DNA from: an uncultured Bacteroides sp.
Lineage (GTDB): Bacteria; Bacteroidota; Bacteroidia; Bacteroidales; Bacteroidaceae
Assembly (NCBI RefSeq): GCF_902491285.1
Contig: NZ_CABUHK010000010.1
Location: 33,976-97,975, forward strand
Reading direction: 5' to 3'
DNA: 64,000 nucleotides
In this document: positions 61,674 through 64,000 of the stretch, piece by piece
Layout of the letters: every line of letters starts with the position of its first letter
Numbering within the stretch: position 1 is the first letter of the stretch
Position numbers and translations under genes: made by a program
The notes under the pieces: generated by a model
What the model was told of the DNA's origin: nothing
Database searches by the model: none
What the model saw: the letters and a program-made list of their open reading frames with translations, nothing else

Positions 61674-63437
61674 ATGAAAAGTATTCGCTTGGTTATATGC
61701 ATTTATGCATTTTTATTTTGTAATAACCAGCTCTTATTTGCCGACGGAACTATAAATAATGATTCTTTATATACGGAAGAGTATATAAAAAGTATCTACA
61801 TTGCCGAGCCGAAGCGTGCTTTGGAATTGTTGGATGGAGCTGAGAATAGAAAAACAATATCTTTGCAGGTTATAAACGAGATGCGTAGTTTGTCATATCG
61901 TAATATGTTTATGAATAAGCTGGCATTTATGTATGCAAAAAAAGCCTATTTGCTTGATTCCATATCTCAGAAAGACCCGAAACACATGTTGAAAATGACG
62001 GTGTATCTGGCTGAACTTTCAGCTGTAATGAGCAAGTATGACGAAAGTATGCATTATGCATTAAATGGAATCAGACAGGCGCAAGAGTTGGGGGATAGGG
62101 AGGCCAGAGCCCGATTATTCTTCTGTATGGGGGAGAATAACTGGAGATTATCTTTTAAAGATAAGGCGTACGGTTATTTTGACCGGACTATTGAATTGCT
62201 GCGTGGCTCGAAAAATATGCGGGAAATGATGCTGCTTTCTTACTATTATGGGGCAAAAATGGGCTTTTTGATGAATGATTCCCGAATCGAAGAGGCTTTG
62301 GAAGTCGGTTTTGAGCGTGAGAAGCAGATTGAACGGCTGAAAGCGTTACCTCAGGTTCCCGTCGGGTATGTGGACGGTCAATATAGTTATTTATATTCCA
62401 AACTTGCCTACATTTACTATGTAGAGAAGAAATATGCGCAAGCGGAACAGTATTATCAGAAATACCTGTCAAAGAAAGAGTCCCATACTCCGGATGGGAA
62501 AATGTATTCGGTTCCTTATTTGATGCTTTCCGGGCAATATGAAAAAGTGATTGACAACTGCCGGGAGTTTAAGGAATTGATGAAAGCCCAGCAGGACACT
62601 TTGAATGAACAATATCTGACTATTCTTCGGCAAGAAGTAAAAGCTTATCAGGGAATGCATAACTACAAAGAAGTTGCGGAACTACAGGAAAACATTTTAG
62701 CCATAACGGACAGTATCAATACCAGGGACAGGAAAAATGCCGCATTGGAATTGAACGCCATGTACGGTGTTTCTGAGAAGGAAGAATATATTGCCGAGCA
62801 GGCTTCTCAGTTGAAAATAAGAAATATTACACTCTGTTTCCTGGCATGTATTGTTGTGCTGACTCTGTTTATACTGTGGCGCCTGTGGTGTTTCAACCGT
62901 ACAGTCAAGTATAAGAACAGGATGCTTGCCCGGCTTATAAATGAAAAGTTTGCCAATAGGAAAGACGGAAACCAGTTGTCGGAAGTATACGGGCAGCAGG
63001 CTATCTCGTCGGAGATAGAACCGGAACTCATCTCGTCCGAAGAGCTGGAAGAACTTTCGAATGAGACAGATAAGATAAGCGGGGAAGAAGAGGAGAATAA
63101 GAAAATATTCCAGGAGTTGAATCAAATTGTCATTCAAGACCAACTGTACCTTTCCCCGGAATTGTCAAGAGAAGATTTGGCACGGATAGTACATCTGAAC
63201 AATGCCCGTTTTGCCCGTATGATACGGGAATGTACCGGTACTAATTTCAATGGCTATATTAACGAACTTCGTATCAATTATGCCATCAAACTGCTAAAGA
63301 TGCATCCTAATTATACGATACGTGCCATAGCCGATGAATCCGGTTTCAACAGCACTCCGATATTATACAATCTTTTTAAGAAAAAAACGGGCATGACGCC
63401 TTATGAATTTAAGAAAGCGCAAGAGACATTTAAGTAG
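61674..63437 (+). CDS. TPR-containing membrane regulator with C-terminal AraC HTH
   Basis: A one-chain membrane regulator of 587 aa. Signal/anchor IRLVICIYAFLFCNNQLLFA is followed by an extracytoplasmic helical TPR-like domain (about 25-370; KLAYIYYVEKKYAQAEQYYQ is a clear repeat). One TM helix follows (NITLCFLACIVVLTLFILW, about 384-402), then an acidic linker and a cytoplasmic AraC-type HTH (about 485-587; LSREDLARIVHLNNARFARM and TIRAIADESGFNSTPILYNL). There are no kinase or receiver domains. The protein probably senses a periplasmic cue and binds DNA from the membrane. No neighbouring target locus is apparent in the window. Confidence 0.88.
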   Translation: MKSIRLVICIYAFLFCNNQLLFADGTINNDSLYTEEYIKSIYIAEPKRALELLDGAENRKTISLQVINEMRSLSYRNMFMNKLAFMYAKKAYLLDSISQKDPKHMLKMTVYLAELSAVMSKYDESMHYALNGIRQAQELGDREARARLFFCMGENNWRLSFKDKAYGYFDRTIELLRGSKNMREMMLLSYYYGAKMGFLMNDSRIEEALEVGFEREKQIERLKALPQVPVGYVDGQYSYLYSKLAYIYYVEKKYAQAEQYYQKYLSKKESHTPDGKMYSVPYLMLSGQYEKVIDNCREFKELMKAQQDTLNEQYLTILRQEVKAYQGMHNYKEVAELQENILAITDSINTRDRKNAALELNAMYGVSEKEEYIAEQASQLKIRNITLCFLACIVVLTLFILWRLWCFNRTVKYKNRMLARLINEKFANRKDGNQLSEVYGQQAISSEIEPELISSEELEELSNETDKISGEEEENKKIFQELNQIVIQDQLYLSPELSREDLARIVHLNNARFARMIRECTGTNFNGYINELRINYAIKLLKMHPNYTIRAIADESGFNSTPILYNLFKKKTGMTPYEFKKAQETFK

Positions 63438-63531
63438 CATTACTGAAATGTCTCTTCTATATTTTTCCCATTCCTCGGAACAATTTCCTGCTTTTTCGGT
63501 TTATTACTATAAGTAATAAATAAATATAGTA

Positions 63532-63894
63532 ATGTTACAAATTAGGATAAAGCGAGTGTACGACGACTTTTCGGAGACAGACGGATACCGGGTATTGGTG
63601 GACAAACTATGGCCGCGCGGCATTAAAAAAGAATGGTTGAAATGTGATTATTGGGCAAAAGACATCACACCGTCCGCTGCCTTGCGCAAGTGGTTTCACG
63701 AAGATATACCGGGACATTGGACCGATTTCTCCGTCCTGTATCAGAAAGAGCTGGACGCCTCACGGTCAGTGACGGATTTTCTGGCTTTAATCAAGCCGCA
63801 TCCGGTGGTGACACTCCTTTATGCTTCTAAAGAACCCGTGTACAATCATGCCCGGATACTCCGTGATTATTTGGAAATGCGTCTGAAAGAGTGA
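63532..63894 (+). CDS. DUF488 (YeaO-like) family protein
   Basis: A 120-aa cytoplasmic protein with the family signatures IKRVYDDFSETDGYRVLVDK, LWPRGIKKEWL, LRKWFHEDIPGHW and TLLYASKEPVYNHARILRDYL. The conserved Arg/Trp and His residues suggest a small ligand- or nucleic-acid-binding fold, but the function of the family is not established. It is a single gene; the remaining 106 bp to the window end show nothing recognisable. Confidence 0.92.
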   Translation: MLQIRIKRVYDDFSETDGYRVLVDKLWPRGIKKEWLKCDYWAKDITPSAALRKWFHEDIPGHWTDFSVLYQKELDASRSVTDFLALIKPHPVVTLLYASKEPVYNHARILRDYLEMRLKE

Positions 63895-64000
63895 AATTAA
63901 AGTAATTTTTATCTGTTTACGCTTTCTGTCGTTCACTCAATTTCCTACCTTTCCTCTAAAAAGAAAAATCCCCTGCTCTTATATTCGTATGTAACTTACT

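Noticed and set aside
1..64000. CRISPR array, prophage or conjugative element
   Set aside because: I saw no regularly spaced direct repeats, no cas, phage structural or conjugation genes. The only recombinase is the promoter-linked one at 21169.

Overview
The window is Bacteroides chromosome, most likely from the B. thetaiotaomicron/ovatus group. The evidence is SusC/SusD pairs, a hybrid two-component-type regulator, an UpxY-controlled capsule locus, and many promoters matching the Bacteroides consensus TTTG-N19-21-TAnnTTTG. From memory, the order GH2, GH53, SusE-like, SusD, SusC, GH-A enzyme, regulator, lipoprotein, heparin lyase I matches B. thetaiotaomicron BT4667-BT4675. I could not run an alignment to confirm that.

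Layout. 1-2.4 kb: a TrkH/TrkA-type K+ uptake pair; trkH is cut by the window edge. 2.5-19 kb, minus strand: a pectic galactan utilisation locus with outer-membrane import (SusC, SusD), a SusE-like surface protein broken by one in-frame TGA, a GH53 endo-galactanase, a GH2 beta-galactosidase, a separately promoted clan GH-A enzyme, and a membrane sensor/AraC regulator that lacks both the phospho-acceptor histidine and the receiver domain. 19-21 kb, plus strand: a lipoprotein and a heparin lyase I (PL13).

21.1-52.7 kb: a capsular polysaccharide locus. A tyrosine recombinase is followed by a 282-bp block (22156-22437) in which 23-bp inverted repeats enclose a promoter, and then by upxY. In this assembly the promoter points away from upxY, so the locus is captured in the OFF phase. 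Downstream lie the Wza- and Wzc-type export genes, a FlaA1-type 4,6-dehydratase, a fused HAD phosphatase/nucleotidyltransferase, an Asp/Glu-type racemase, a Wzx flippase, a CDP-glycerol-type transferase, nine glycosyltransferases, four acyltransferases, an EpsG-like Wzy polymerase, and a biosynthetic block at the end (SDR, initiating sugar transferase, PLP decarboxylase, ATP-grasp ligase, DegT aminotransferase). The dehydratase, DegT aminotransferase and small initiating transferase together suggest a 2-acetamido-4-amino-trideoxy sugar as first residue. The other unusual enzymes suggest phosphate-linked and/or amino-acid decoration. The stretch from about 28 to 48 kb is visibly AT-rich, as expected of an exchanged cassette. 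It carries the remains of earlier versions: a decayed second wzy interrupted by a 204-bp MITE-like element with a 9-bp target duplication, and a 50-codon fragment of a second initiating transferase.

52.9-64 kb is mostly ordinary chromosome: a Crp-like regulator, a fifth acyltransferase, two secreted PepSY-like proteins, then mutS2-corA-sdaA on the minus strand, tRNA-Ser(UGA), a TPR/AraC membrane regulator and a DUF488 protein.
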